NCBI RefSeq assembly: GCF_046224405.1
Contig: NZ_JBJXRK010000050.1
Coordinates: 1 to 6,242 of the forward strand
From: Gudongella sp046224405
GTDB taxonomy: Bacteria; Bacillota; Clostridia; Tissierellales; Tissierellaceae
Length of the DNA stretch: 6,242 nt
Reading direction: 5' to 3'
The notes below the pieces were generated by a model. That model worked only from the letters and a program-made list of their open reading frames with translations. It was not told where the DNA came from and ran no database searches. Positions 1 through 5,324 of this stretch are shown here, piece after piece. Position 1 is the stretch's first letter, and each line of letters begins with the position of its first letter. A program made the translations under genes and the position numbers.

Positions 1-110
1 TGTAACATATATTGATTTTAATATACCATTATTTGTGTTATATTTCAACTTATATTGTTATATTAGTTTTTTTGTATCAGCTCGACTAGATACAGTTTTT
101 GATATTTTGA

Positions 111-155
111 ACAAAAAATACCAAAAGTCACAAAATTGGCATTTTGTGACTTTGG
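111..155 (-). terminator. Rho-independent terminator of the AlbA_2/ATPase gene
   Basis: On the minus strand the bases at 155-121 form a near-perfect stem: ATTTTGTGACTTTGG pairs with its complement, with one extra A and a TGGC loop. The stem is followed by the T-rich run TATTTTTTGT (120-111). It lies about 60 bp after the stop codon of the gene at 216-1649, so it most likely ends that transcript. The T-run is on the minus-strand side only, so it is not expected to stop plus-strand transcription efficiently. Confidence 0.8.
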
Positions 156-215
156 CAAACTTTTGTTTGGTTTTAATAATTAAACATTTTATATTATCTA
201 CATTTATACGTATAT

Positions 216-1649
216 CTACCTATCTGAGTAATACTTTTGATTTGGACTTGTTGGTTTATCAGGCATTGTGAGATTCAAAAGATTCCCTTTAATTAGTGGT
301 TTCAATATACTGTTAGCAAAATATTTCCTATCTTTCAATCCCAAAAACTCCTGAATTTCTTTTCTACTTCTTGGCTCTTTGCAGAATTCCAGGATTAACT
401 CCGTTCGCTTATCCTCCGAATCAGTTTCAGCTTGAGGTGTAGCTTGAGGGCTTGCTTGAGGGCTTGCTTGAGGGGTCAATGGTATAACTGTCTTAAACAC
501 ATCTCCCTCATTGAATTCAGGTTCTGCTCCAGAGTAGATCTTATTATACTTGTATATATTTCTAACCCCTGAGCCAAGCTCATCTACCCAACCAATTTCT
601 TTGAAGAATTTTGCTATTGTTGGGTTCTTAGGATAAGGAGAATAATTATTTGGGTCAATGATTCCGTTTCCATGTGGTTTATTGCTGTTCTCAATATAAA
701 CCCTATTCGTCTCAATAATTAGTTTTGCAGGAAAAGGATTCGAGAATTCTCTATGAATCAGTAAATTTGAGATTGCTTCCCTGAAAATCTTATCTCTCAA
801 GCTAACTCTTTGATCACCCTCAAGATAAAACTTATCATTGAGGTGTTTTGAAATGAATTGCATTAGTCTTTCATAACTTCTTAGAAGATTAACTCTAATA
901 TCATCCCTATCATCATACCGATCAAGATTCTCTCTTCTCAATATTGCGTCTGTCCTATAGTGCGGAAGCGCTGTTTGTATCATCAGTTCGCTGCCAAAAA
1001 TCAGGATGCCTGCGAGAGTAATACCTTGCTTACCTGTACTCTGGTCCTTCAAATACATCCCAGCGCTTTTCAACAGATCAATATTATCCATCGATACCCA
1101 AGGATGACCAGGTCTTAAGTTTCCAACAGTTTTCCTAACTCTTGTAAATAAATCACCTTCTAGCTCATCCATGTCAGCGTAAGGAAAAATTCTATTTTCA
1201 GTATAAGTACTTTGTTTTCTAGTATACAGTTTGGAGACCAATGTGGTATTGTCAGTAATATTAAAATCTCCATCCTCATTCCTGTCAAATATTTTACCCT
1301 TATATCTATGAACTTGTGAACTTTCAGGAATGTTTATGTGTAAAACTGTCTTCCCATCAATTTCATAATCTTCTACATTCAAATAAAAGGTTGGATTCAA
1401 TATCAGTGGGTTGTTAATGGAAGAAACAAAATTCTTCTTGAGTAATTCTACTGAGTCCTTTTCTACACCTACAATTTCACCATTATCTTTGACACCCAGT
1501 AGTAAGTGACCACCATGGCGATTCAAAAAAGCACATACGGATTCATATACATCTTTGTTTAGTTTATTCTTACTTTCCTTAAATTCAATTGTTATACATT
1601 CACCTTTATTAATGAGGCTTTCCAAATTCTCAATCTTAACTGTTTGCAT
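216..1649 (-). CDS. AlbA_2 (Schlafen-like) DNA-binding / HATPase-domain protein (COG2865 type)
   Basis: This 477-residue protein is a putative transcriptional regulator or ATP-binding protein of the AlbA_2 family. The AlbA_2 domain covers about residues 10-140, with the IEFKES motif at 21-26 and HGGHLLLGV at 45-53. A GHKL-type ATPase region follows, with an N-box-like FREAISNLLIHREF at 289-302 and a glycine motif DELGSGVRNI at 356-365. A low-complexity linker of four PQA(S/T) units (393-407) leads to a C-terminal winged helix (about 413-475), where RSRKEIQEFLGL looks like the helix-turn-helix. The ATG at 1649 follows AGGAGA at 1657-1662 with normal spacing, and the TAG is at 216-218. The length is typical of the family. 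It lies 98 bp downstream of the yjdF 3' fragment on the same strand and probably has its own promoter. Family members are often annotated as regulators, but the ligand and target are unknown. Some relatives lie near defence or mobile DNA; nothing here proves such a role. Confidence 0.88.
   Translation of the reverse strand: MQTVKIENLESLINKGECITIEFKESKNKLNKDVYESVCAFLNRHGGHLLLGVKDNGEIVGVEKDSVELLKKNFVSSINNPLILNPTFYLNVEDYEIDGKTVLHINIPESSQVHRYKGKIFDRNEDGDFNITDNTTLVSKLYTRKQSTYTENRIFPYADMDELEGDLFTRVRKTVGNLRPGHPWVSMDNIDLLKSAGMYLKDQSTGKQGITLAGILIFGSELMIQTALPHYRTDAILRRENLDRYDDRDDIRVNLLRSYERLMQFISKHLNDKFYLEGDQRVSLRDKIFREAISNLLIHREFSNPFPAKLIIETNRVYIENSNKPHGNGIIDPNNYSPYPKNPTIAKFFKEIGWVDELGSGVRNIYKYNKIYSGAEPEFNEGDVFKTVIPLTPQASPQASPQATPQAETDSEDKRTELILEFCKEPRSRKEIQEFLGLKDRKYFANSILKPLIKGNLLNLTMPDKPTSPNQKYYSDR
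430..477 (-). repeat. Four 12-bp tandem repeats inside the AlbA_2/ATPase gene
   Basis: Four consecutive 12-bp units, each starting GCTTGAGG on the plus strand (430-441, 442-453, 454-465, 466-477), encode the PQAS-PQAS-PQAT-PQA linker between the ATPase domain and the winged helix. The two middle units are identical. Each unit is a multiple of three, so gain or loss of a unit changes linker length without breaking the frame. Similar PQ-rich repeats are common in this family between the same two domains. Confidence 0.85.
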
Positions 1650-1673
1650 GTTCTTCTCTCCTAATATTTTAGA

Positions 1674-1702
1674 AATTTACCCGGACTACTTGTAAACTGC
1701 AA
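1674..1702 (-). promoter_or_regulatory. Candidate sigma-A promoter of the AlbA_2/ATPase gene
   Basis: On the minus strand TTGCAG (1702-1697) and TAAATT (1679-1674) are separated by exactly 17 bp, about 25 bp upstream of the start codon at 1649. The -10 is only a moderate match to TATAAT. It would let the ATPase gene be expressed independently of the broken yjdF upstream. Evidence is sequence match only. Confidence 0.4.
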
Positions 1703-1747
1703 TTAATGTTTATAGAATTTCACTAATAAAACTATTTCTTGACGGAA

Positions 1748-2023
1748 CTAAGATCTTTCTTCAGAAATATCCCTAATCCTCTTATCATGAGTCTTCCCCA
1801 AAGTCACCAAAGCCAGTGCTGCGCCTATAAAAGCCAATAGCATATCCTTTTGAGTATCCAGATAATCCCCTTGAAGAGAAAGTACATATCTTGCAGGCAG
1901 ATTAGAAATTACAACTGCAAAGAACTCCAAAAGCTCCCAAGCTGCGCTTATGGCCAGTACAAATGCAAAAATAGTAACTTGAACACTCTCGCCACTTATA
2001 GAAGTGGGAGATTCCTGATTCAT
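1748..2023 (-). pseudogene. yjdF: 3' fragment of a DUF2238/YjdF-family membrane protein gene, fused to the insertion-sequence end
   Basis: Of the 91 residues in this frame only 16-91 (codons from 1978 down) belong to the membrane protein; residues 1-15 are a chance translation of the end of the inserted element. The native part has a membrane segment VTIFAFVLAISAAWELLEFF (residues 16-35), matching the conserved LAIS-xx-ELxE stretch of DUF2238. It then has LQGDYLDTQKDMLLAFIGAA, matching the family's GxxxDTQxDM motif and last helix. The function of the family is unknown. An ATG at 2021-2023 is preceded by AAGGAGGC (2032-2039, 8 bp spacing), all within the element, so this C-terminal piece might still be translated. 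The 5' half is at 3320-3727. Joining the halves gives a 212-residue protein, a normal length for the family. TAG stop at 1748-1750. Confidence 0.85.
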
Positions 2024-2125
2024 AGTCTTGTGCCTCCTTAGGTAGCAAGGTCTTATTTAAGACTCCACAGGCTTAAAATCGGGTGGTTCCAGCACCCTAA
2101 CATATAGTGGCAAAAGGCTTATGAA
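1959..2125 (-). ncRNA. Probable omegaRNA (reRNA) of the IS605-type element; guide at 1959-1978
   Basis: TnpB proteins use an RNA made from the 3' end of tnpB and the right end of the element, with the bases just outside the element as guide (established for this family). Here the minus-strand segment after the tnpB stop is rich in hairpins: GGGTG/CACCC at 2081-2097, GTCTT/AAGAC at 2050-2063, and the right-end hairpin at 1988-2010. The RNA would run through AGTGTTCAA, which ends the element at 1979, and the next ~20 nt of yjdF (1978-1959) would be the guide. The 5' boundary is a guess; such RNAs usually begin within the tnpB coding end. No promoter is needed because it can be cut from tnpB mRNA. 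Whether it is still made is unknown, since its tnpB is frameshifted. Confidence 0.55.
1988..2010 (-). repeat. Right-end hairpin of the IS605-type element
   Basis: On the minus strand CTCCCACTT and AAGTGGCGAG form a stem with one bulged base and a short CTAT loop, nine bases before the inferred cleavage point after GTTCAA. Imperfect subterminal hairpins of this kind are what TnpA recognises in IS200/IS605 elements. It would also be the last stem of the omegaRNA before the guide. Confidence 0.8.
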
Positions 2126-3200
2126 GCTATCCTTAAGCCTTCGGCTTTAATGTTTTTAGCTGCATTTTCATCTCTATGATGAAATGCACCACAATGAGGA
2201 CATTCCCATGTCCTTACATGTAGCTTCTTTGTATTTTGGTTAATATAGCCACAATTTGAACATAGCTGACTACTTGGGAAAAAGCTATCTACTTGGACAT
2301 AGTTTCTTCCGTACCAAGAAGACTTGTATTCAAGCATATTAAGAAAGATGCCCCAAGATGCATCAGCTATAGATTTGTATAATCGTCTGTTTTTAATCAT
2401 GTTCTTAGGTTTTAATCCTTCTACAACGATAGTTTGGTTTTCGGCTACTATTGTAGTGGATAGTTTATGCAGGAAATCCTTTCTGGTATTTGCAATTTTC
2501 TCGTGAAGAAGCGCTACTTGAAGCCTAACTTTTTCATAATTTTGAGAGCCTTTCTTTTCTTGGAAAGTCTCCTTTGAGCTTTGGCTAATTGCCGTTCATA
2601 TTTTCTAAAGTGTTTAGGATTAGGTACTACTAAGCCTTCCGAAGTTACTAAGTAGTCTTTTAAGCCTAAGTCGATGCCAATTTCGCCAGAAGATGAGGGC
2701 ATGGTCTCAATCTCAGTATCAACACAAATCGATATGTAGAATTTATTTGTGTTGGTCCTTGAGATGGTAACATTAAGAATTCTGCCTTCAACTTCTCTGG
2801 ATTTAGCAAATTTCACTAGGCCTAGCTTTGGCAGTTTTATGTAATTATCTGTAATTTGGATATTGTTATTTACCATTTGACAACGAAAGCTCTGCTTAGG
2901 GTTTCGCTTGCTTTTAAATTTAGGAAAACCTCCTAACTTTTTAAAAAAGTGAGCAAAGGATTTGTCTAGATCCTTTAGTGTTTGTTGTAGAGATGTAGAT
3001 TCCACTTCTTTCAAAAATGGATATGCTTTTTTAAGCAAGGGAAGAGCCTTTGCATATTGACTGTAGTTTAAGTATCCATCACTTTTAGCTAATGCTAAAA
3101 AATGATTGTAGATGAATCTGCTACATCCAATATTTTTGTTAATTGAATCAGCCTGTTCAGTTGTTGGGTATATTCTATATTTATATGCTCTGTTCATCAT
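2119..3200 (-). pseudogene. tnpB: tnpB, RNA-guided endonuclease of IS605/IS1341 type, broken by a one-base frameshift
   Basis: TnpB is the RNA-guided, RuvC-type nuclease ancestral to Cas12. The first frame (3200-2514) holds the N-terminal helix-turn-helix region (NRAYKYRIYPTTEQ), the OrfB core and the first RuvC aspartate in GEIGIDLGLKDY (D177). It then reads off into a TAG at 2514. The other frame continues the protein without loss: YEKVRLQVALLHEKIANTRK, then IVVEGLKPKN with the RuvC glutamate. Further on are the zinc ribbon (CSNCG ... CPHCG) and HRDENAAKNI with the last RuvC aspartate, ending at 2119. Restoring one base in the A-rich stretch at about 2551-2558 gives a 360-residue protein of normal size, so every catalytic residue survives and one deletion explains the break. 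A TTG at 3206 also opens the frame, but AAGGAG (3207-3212) touches it; the ATG at 3200 has a 6-bp gap and is preferred. A sequencing error at the homopolymer is the main alternative. Confidence 0.85.
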
Positions 3201-3223
3201 ACTCAACTCCTTGATATGAGTAT
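3199..3223 (-). promoter_or_regulatory. Inverted repeat enclosing the tnpB ribosome binding site
   Basis: On the minus strand ATACTCA (3223-3217) and TGAGTAT (3205-3199) are perfect 7-bp complements. They place AAGGAG (3212-3207) in the loop and the start codon at the stem base. The left arm overlaps the predicted -10 box, so the element's own transcript (start near 3212) would lack it. Only RNA reading in from yjdF would fold and hide the ribosome binding site. The repeat is visible; the regulatory reading is inferred. Confidence 0.5.
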
Positions 3224-3247
3224 ATCACAGTTAGCTTAGTCGAACAA
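3219..3247 (-). promoter_or_regulatory. Candidate sigma-A promoter of tnpB
   Basis: TTGTTC (3247-3242) and TATACT (3224-3219) on the minus strand are 17 bp apart. The expected start, near 3212, gives a leader of only about a dozen bases before the ATG at 3200. The promoter lies inside the element between the left-end hairpin and tnpB. Confidence 0.55.
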
Positions 3248-3254
3248 GTGTTTT

Positions 3255-3287
3255 GTAGGGAGACCTGGTAATTCGTCTCCTACCTAC
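3255..3287 (-). repeat. Left-end hairpin of the IS605-type element
   Basis: On the minus strand GTAG + GGAGAC pairs with GTCTCC + CTAC, with a three-base bulge (GTA) on one arm and a 10-base loop. Bulged subterminal hairpins of this type mark the left ends of IS200/IS605 elements. The stem begins 32 bases inside the inferred left boundary at 3319. The TAG that ends the interrupted yjdF frame (3284-3286) lies within this hairpin. Confidence 0.75.
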
Positions 3288-3727
3288 AGAGGAAGGAGTA
3301 TTCTTACCAAGAGATTTTGATAAAAGAATTTGCTCTTCTTGAAATATCCCTTCCTAAGCAGAAACTCCCTTGCAACTATAGCAGGCACAAACCCTTGGGC
3401 CAGATACCCCAAACGATCATAGTAATTTCTAGAAAAATCAAATGTCTCTTTCAGTTCCTCGAATAATGGATTGTGAGTATAAGTATATTTTGCACCGATT
3501 AGAAGTATCACAATATGAATGAAAACAAGTACATAAGCAAAATAGGTGAATCTAAATTTCTTGTGGGTTGCAATCAAAGTTCCTGCATAAATTATCGCTG
3601 GAATTGTAAGCATGGTCCATGCAAAATAATCCTGGGCATTTATGGCCGACCAAATCAATACAATGATGAGCGCCAATACTAAGCGTTGTTCCCTATAATA
3701 ATCTTCGCTTCTATCCTTTGAGTTCAT
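3284..3727 (-). pseudogene. yjdF: 5' fragment of a DUF2238/YjdF-family membrane protein gene
   Basis: This frame encodes 147 residues, of which 1-136 are native and the last 11 (from Q137) come from the inserted element. Three membrane segments are visible, at about residues 16-30, 38-54 and 61-79. They are followed by the family signature: HIVILLIGAKYTYTHNPLF, then YYDRLGYLAQGFVPAIVAREFLLRKG. This matches DUF2238 (E. coli YjdF type), an integral membrane family of unknown function. The ATG at 3727 has GAGGAG 7 bp upstream. The protein stops before the fourth helix and the GxxxDTQxDM motif, both found at 1748-1978, so the truncated product is unlikely to work. It is the first gene after a 363-bp gene-free region and was probably followed by the ATPase gene at 1649. 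Confidence 0.87.
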
Positions 3728-3859
3728 CTTATTGCTCCTCGCTCATACTTTCATAAACTTTGTTTGTGTTAAATTAAAACTGTACCACCAGTGGCGCGGA
3801 TTTCCATTGACAAATACATGAACCATGATTTTCACATTATCACCCACTCAAACCTAGTC

Positions 3860-3891
3860 AAATTATTGTAAATTTGAATTGGAAATAATTT
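3860..3891. repeat. AT-rich inverted repeat upstream of yjdF
   Basis: AAATTATT (3860-3867) and AATAATTT (3884-3891) are perfect complements separated by 16 bp, and the spacer contains its own AAATTT palindrome. It lies about 135 bp upstream of the yjdF start. It could bind a dimeric regulator, but in such AT-rich DNA chance is a real possibility. Confidence 0.4.
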
Positions 3892-3908
3892 ATGAGATTG
3901 AAAATCAT

Positions 3909-3973
3909 CTTAGGTGATGCTTAGGTGAAGCTTAGGTGATGACCTCTGGTAATAACTTAAGCAATCATCTAAG
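3909..3973. repeat. Three tandem 11-bp repeats plus an inverted copy
   Basis: CTTAGGTGATG (3909-3919), CTTAGGTGAAG (3920-3930) and CTTAGGTGATG (3931-3941) are head to tail with one mismatch. The 11-bp period places each copy on about the same face of the helix. ATCATCTAAG (3964-3973) is an inverted copy with one G-T pair against CTTAGGTGAT, so a 10-bp stem enclosing about 23 bases is also possible. The pattern suits cooperative protein binding; the protein is unknown. Confidence 0.75.
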
Positions 3974-4090
3974 CCAATCTCAATGTTAGTTGCTTTTCAT
4001 TTATCTATTTAATCAATTTATACTCCTGCTTTTGAGATCGGTACAAGTGGCCCACCCACACGGAAACAGGTCCACATTCTACACCCCAAG

Positions 4091-4840
4091 CTAATTGGAC
4101 TCATCTTTACCCAGACAGCACTTCTTGTATTTCTTCCCACTGCCACAGGGACATGGATCATTCCTGCCTATCTTCTTCCTGGTCTTCATATCAATTACAT
4201 TGGTTGCACTAAAATCAAATGGTACCTCGGGCAGTGGTCTAATGTTTGGCTTCTCAAACTTCTCGAATATCTCCATTGGGGTATGACCATTGTTCTCCCA
4301 AATCCTGGTATTGTTTGAAAGCTCCATTACAAGCTTCATTACCTCATTAAGCTGCTCAATGCTCTTGAAGTCGACCTTGAAGTGGTCGAAGTTGTCCATG
4401 ACATACTTCATAGAACTTCCAATCTGGCAAGATCCTTGAATCTCTTCAACCAGCTCCTGAGCTCTATCTCGATCTTTGATGAGATTATCACTTACATAGT
4501 CCAGAAGATCATCAAACTCTTCTGTTACCTCATAGTAAAAGTCATCAGTATATTTTAGGAGCTCTTCCTTTTCTGGTATGTAGTATGGCTTACCAGCCTT
4601 CTTACTCATCAAAGAATCGAATTCATCAAACTCCACCACAGCATCATGGACAAAATGACCCCTATATGAATAGACAAATGCCTCAGCTAGATTCTCAGGA
4701 AAGTTGTCAAGAATGTCGTTGACCTCTTCAATACTTATCTGCTCATCGTTCTGGCTATTATAGATATCTTTAAGAATCTCTGCTGGAACAATACCATATA
4801 GGTTGGTCAGGGCTACGATATAACTCTCAAATAAATTCAT
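4091..4840 (-). CDS. SEC-C zinc-motif protein of unknown function
   Basis: This 249-residue acidic, helical protein ends in a textbook SEC-C motif. GRNDPCPCGSGKKYKKCC occupies residues 225-242, with zinc ligands C230, C232, C241 and C242. In SecA the same motif binds zinc and SecB or ribosomes, but this protein has none of the SecA ATPase motor and is not SecA. Stand-alone SEC-C proteins are common and mostly uncharacterised. The N-terminal ~200 residues (for example NLYGIVPAEILKDIYN at about 13-28) resemble helical N-domains of clostridial SEC-C proteins; I assign no function to them. The ATG at 4840 follows GGGGGAG with a 9-bp gap, and the TAG is at 4091-4093. It is flanked by long non-coding stretches on both sides and so is probably a single-gene transcript. 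The protein is cytoplasmic, with no signal or membrane segment. Confidence 0.88.
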   Translation of the reverse strand: MNLFESYIVALTNLYGIVPAEILKDIYNSQNDEQISIEEVNDILDNFPENLAEAFVYSYRGHFVHDAVVEFDEFDSLMSKKAGKPYYIPEKEELLKYTDDFYYEVTEEFDDLLDYVSDNLIKDRDRAQELVEEIQGSCQIGSSMKYVMDNFDHFKVDFKSIEQLNEVMKLVMELSNNTRIWENNGHTPMEIFEKFEKPNIRPLPEVPFDFSATNVIDMKTRKKIGRNDPCPCGSGKKYKKCCLGKDESN

Positions 4841-4877
4841 CTTCGATTACTCCCCCTTGGTTTAGAAATAACTGTTG

Positions 4878-4910
4878 CTATTGTTGGATATCTAGCTCTA
4901 CCAAGCACAT
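4878..4910 (-). CDS. Possible 10-codon upstream ORF (leader peptide) before the SEC-C gene
   Basis: ATG at 4910 is preceded by a strong ribosome binding site, AAGGAGAGG (4924-4916), at 5 bp spacing and is followed by MCLVELDIQQ and a TAG. It ends 37 bp before the SEC-C start. The same frame is open upstream (EEHEFLEGEDW), so it might instead be the tail of a decayed gene. There is no run of a single regulatory amino acid and no clear attenuator hairpin, so an amino-acid leader role is not supported. Confidence 0.25.
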   Translation of the reverse strand: MCLVELDIQQ

Positions 4911-4948
4911 CCAATCCTCTCCTTCTAGGAACTCGTGCTCCTCTACTA

Positions 4949-4963
4949 CATTTTACCAAAATG
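4949..4963. repeat. Inverted repeat CATTTT-ACC-AAAATG upstream of the SEC-C gene
   Basis: The 6-bp arms are perfect complements around a 3-bp centre, about 110 bp upstream of the SEC-C start and overlapping a possible minus-strand -10 (TAAAAT). It could be an operator. Chance cannot be excluded at this length. Confidence 0.35.
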
Positions 4964-4990
4964 GCCGGGTAAAGAATCAACTATTCTTAA

Positions 4991-5017
4991 TAAAAAAGAA
5001 AAACCCTCGAGGAATTT
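4991..5017 (-). terminator. Possible weak terminator, minus strand
   Basis: On the minus strand AAATTCC and GGGTTTT can pair around a TCGA loop, with one mismatch and one G-T pair. The T-rich run TTTTTCTTTTTTA follows directly. It would stop minus-strand RNA coming from the 5442-5657 gene and crossing the peptide gene in antisense, and would insulate the SEC-C gene. The stem is short, so confidence is limited. Confidence 0.4.
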
Positions 5018-5123
5018 ATCAGATATATTTCATCTGTCACAATTGAGCCATAATTTTTGTATATAAACTATATATGGCAATAAGAGCCTGTTCAAACAAC
5101 AAAATATCCCAAGGATGAATAAA

Positions 5124-5309
5124 TTGAAAAAGTTTATATCATTATCAGCACTAAGTTTATTAATTTTGCTATCATCAAGCACAACATTTGCAGCAAACAA
5201 TGTCTCCAGAATGGCAACAACAAAGGGCGGACTTCTAATAGCGCAGTGTGCCCAGGAAATGAATCTGGGAATATCTGAATGCCTGCAAATGACCGAGTGC
5301 ATACACTAA
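5124..5309 (+). CDS. Small secreted peptide with three cysteines, unknown function
   Basis: The product is about 61 residues and opens with a classic Sec signal peptide: KK, then a hydrophobic core (FISLSALSLLILL), then SSSTTFA before ANN, with cleavage expected after A23. The mature part would be about 38 residues with C42, C53 and C59, the last near the C-terminal ECIH. I do not recognise the family. An ATG at 5115 is in frame, but its only ribosome binding site (AAGG, 5111-5114) touches it. The TTG at 5124 has AAGGA 8 bp upstream and yields the ideal start MKKFISLS, so I prefer TTG. The gene stands alone on the plus strand among minus-strand genes and is closed by a strong hairpin. An odd number of cysteines leaves one free, allowing a dimer, a modification or metal binding. 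It could be a signalling peptide, a bacteriocin-like peptide or a small exported factor. No export, processing or immunity gene lies beside it. Confidence 0.72.
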   Translation: MKKFISLSALSLLILLSSSTTFAANNVSRMATTKGGLLIAQCAQEMNLGISECLQMTECIH

Positions 5310-5324
5310 TACAAACCCTTAGAT

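Larger units (their letters stand above)
1979..3319 (-). mobile_element. IS200/IS605-superfamily element, IS1341-type (tnpB only), inserted in yjdF
   Basis: The element is 1341 bp and carries only tnpB; there is no Y1 (HUH) tnpA, so movement would need TnpA in trans. It has no terminal inverted repeats and no target duplication, as usual for this superfamily. It has subterminal hairpins instead: left end at 3255-3287 and right end at 1988-2010. The ends were set by protein reconstruction. On the minus strand the left flank ends TTCTTTTAT (down to 3320) and the right flank starts GTTACTATTTTTGC (from 1978). Joined, they read KSKFFY-VTIFAF in frame, which fits the DUF2238 family with no gap. 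Insertion 3' of a TTAT-type tetranucleotide and a right end finishing in GTTCAA also suit IS605 elements. A shift of about three bases (an extra CAA) cannot be fully excluded. Confidence 0.85.
3728..4090. other. 363-bp gene-free region rich in short repeats
   Basis: No plausible coding frame with a ribosome binding site was seen on either strand. The stretch holds three tandem 11-bp repeats with a distant inverted copy (3909-3973), an AT-rich inverted repeat AAATTATT/AATAATTT (3860-3867, 3884-3891), and a GC-rich imperfect hairpin GTGGCCC/GGTCCAC (4047-4075). It separates the SEC-C gene from yjdF, both on the minus strand, so it should hold the end of one transcript and the start of the next. 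The 4047-4075 hairpin lacks a following T-run, so it is a weak terminator candidate. No clear -35/-10 pair for yjdF was found. Confidence 0.6.

Noticed and set aside
35..271. Plus-strand 78-codon open frame at the left edge
   Set aside because: It overlaps the terminator hairpin and the 3' end of the ATPase gene in antisense, has AT-driven composition and no convincing ribosome binding site.
1680..1692. CCGGACTACTT upstream of the ATPase gene, identical to 11 bases of the IS21 left end at 6058-6068
   Set aside because: An 11-base match within 6 kb is expected by chance, and no GAGCCA repeat or second end accompanies it.
2119..3206. Cas12-type CRISPR effector
   Set aside because: RuvC and zinc-ribbon motifs are shared with Cas12, but the size, subterminal hairpins and lack of an array identify an IS605-type TnpB.
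3903..3973. CRISPR-like array
   Set aside because: The units are only 11 bp and head to tail without spacers, and no cas gene is present.
4091..4840. SecA fragment
   Set aside because: Only the C-terminal SEC-C motif is shared; no SecA motor sequence precedes it, and the rest is an unrelated helical region in one intact frame.
5043..5051. TTGAGCCAT upstream of the peptide gene, resembling an IS21 end repeat
   Set aside because: It is a single nine-base match without the TCCG box or neighbouring units, so it is most likely chance.
5043..5076. Promoter of the secreted-peptide gene in the TATATA-rich stretch
   Set aside because: Several -10-like sequences occur (TATAAA 5062-5067, TATATA 5069-5074), but none has a fitting -35 at 16-18 bp, so no promoter is assigned.
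5030..5302. Minus-strand open frames of 90 and 69 codons opposite the secreted-peptide gene
   Set aside because: They have no ribosome binding site or family-like motif and are antisense to a better supported gene with a signal peptide and terminator.
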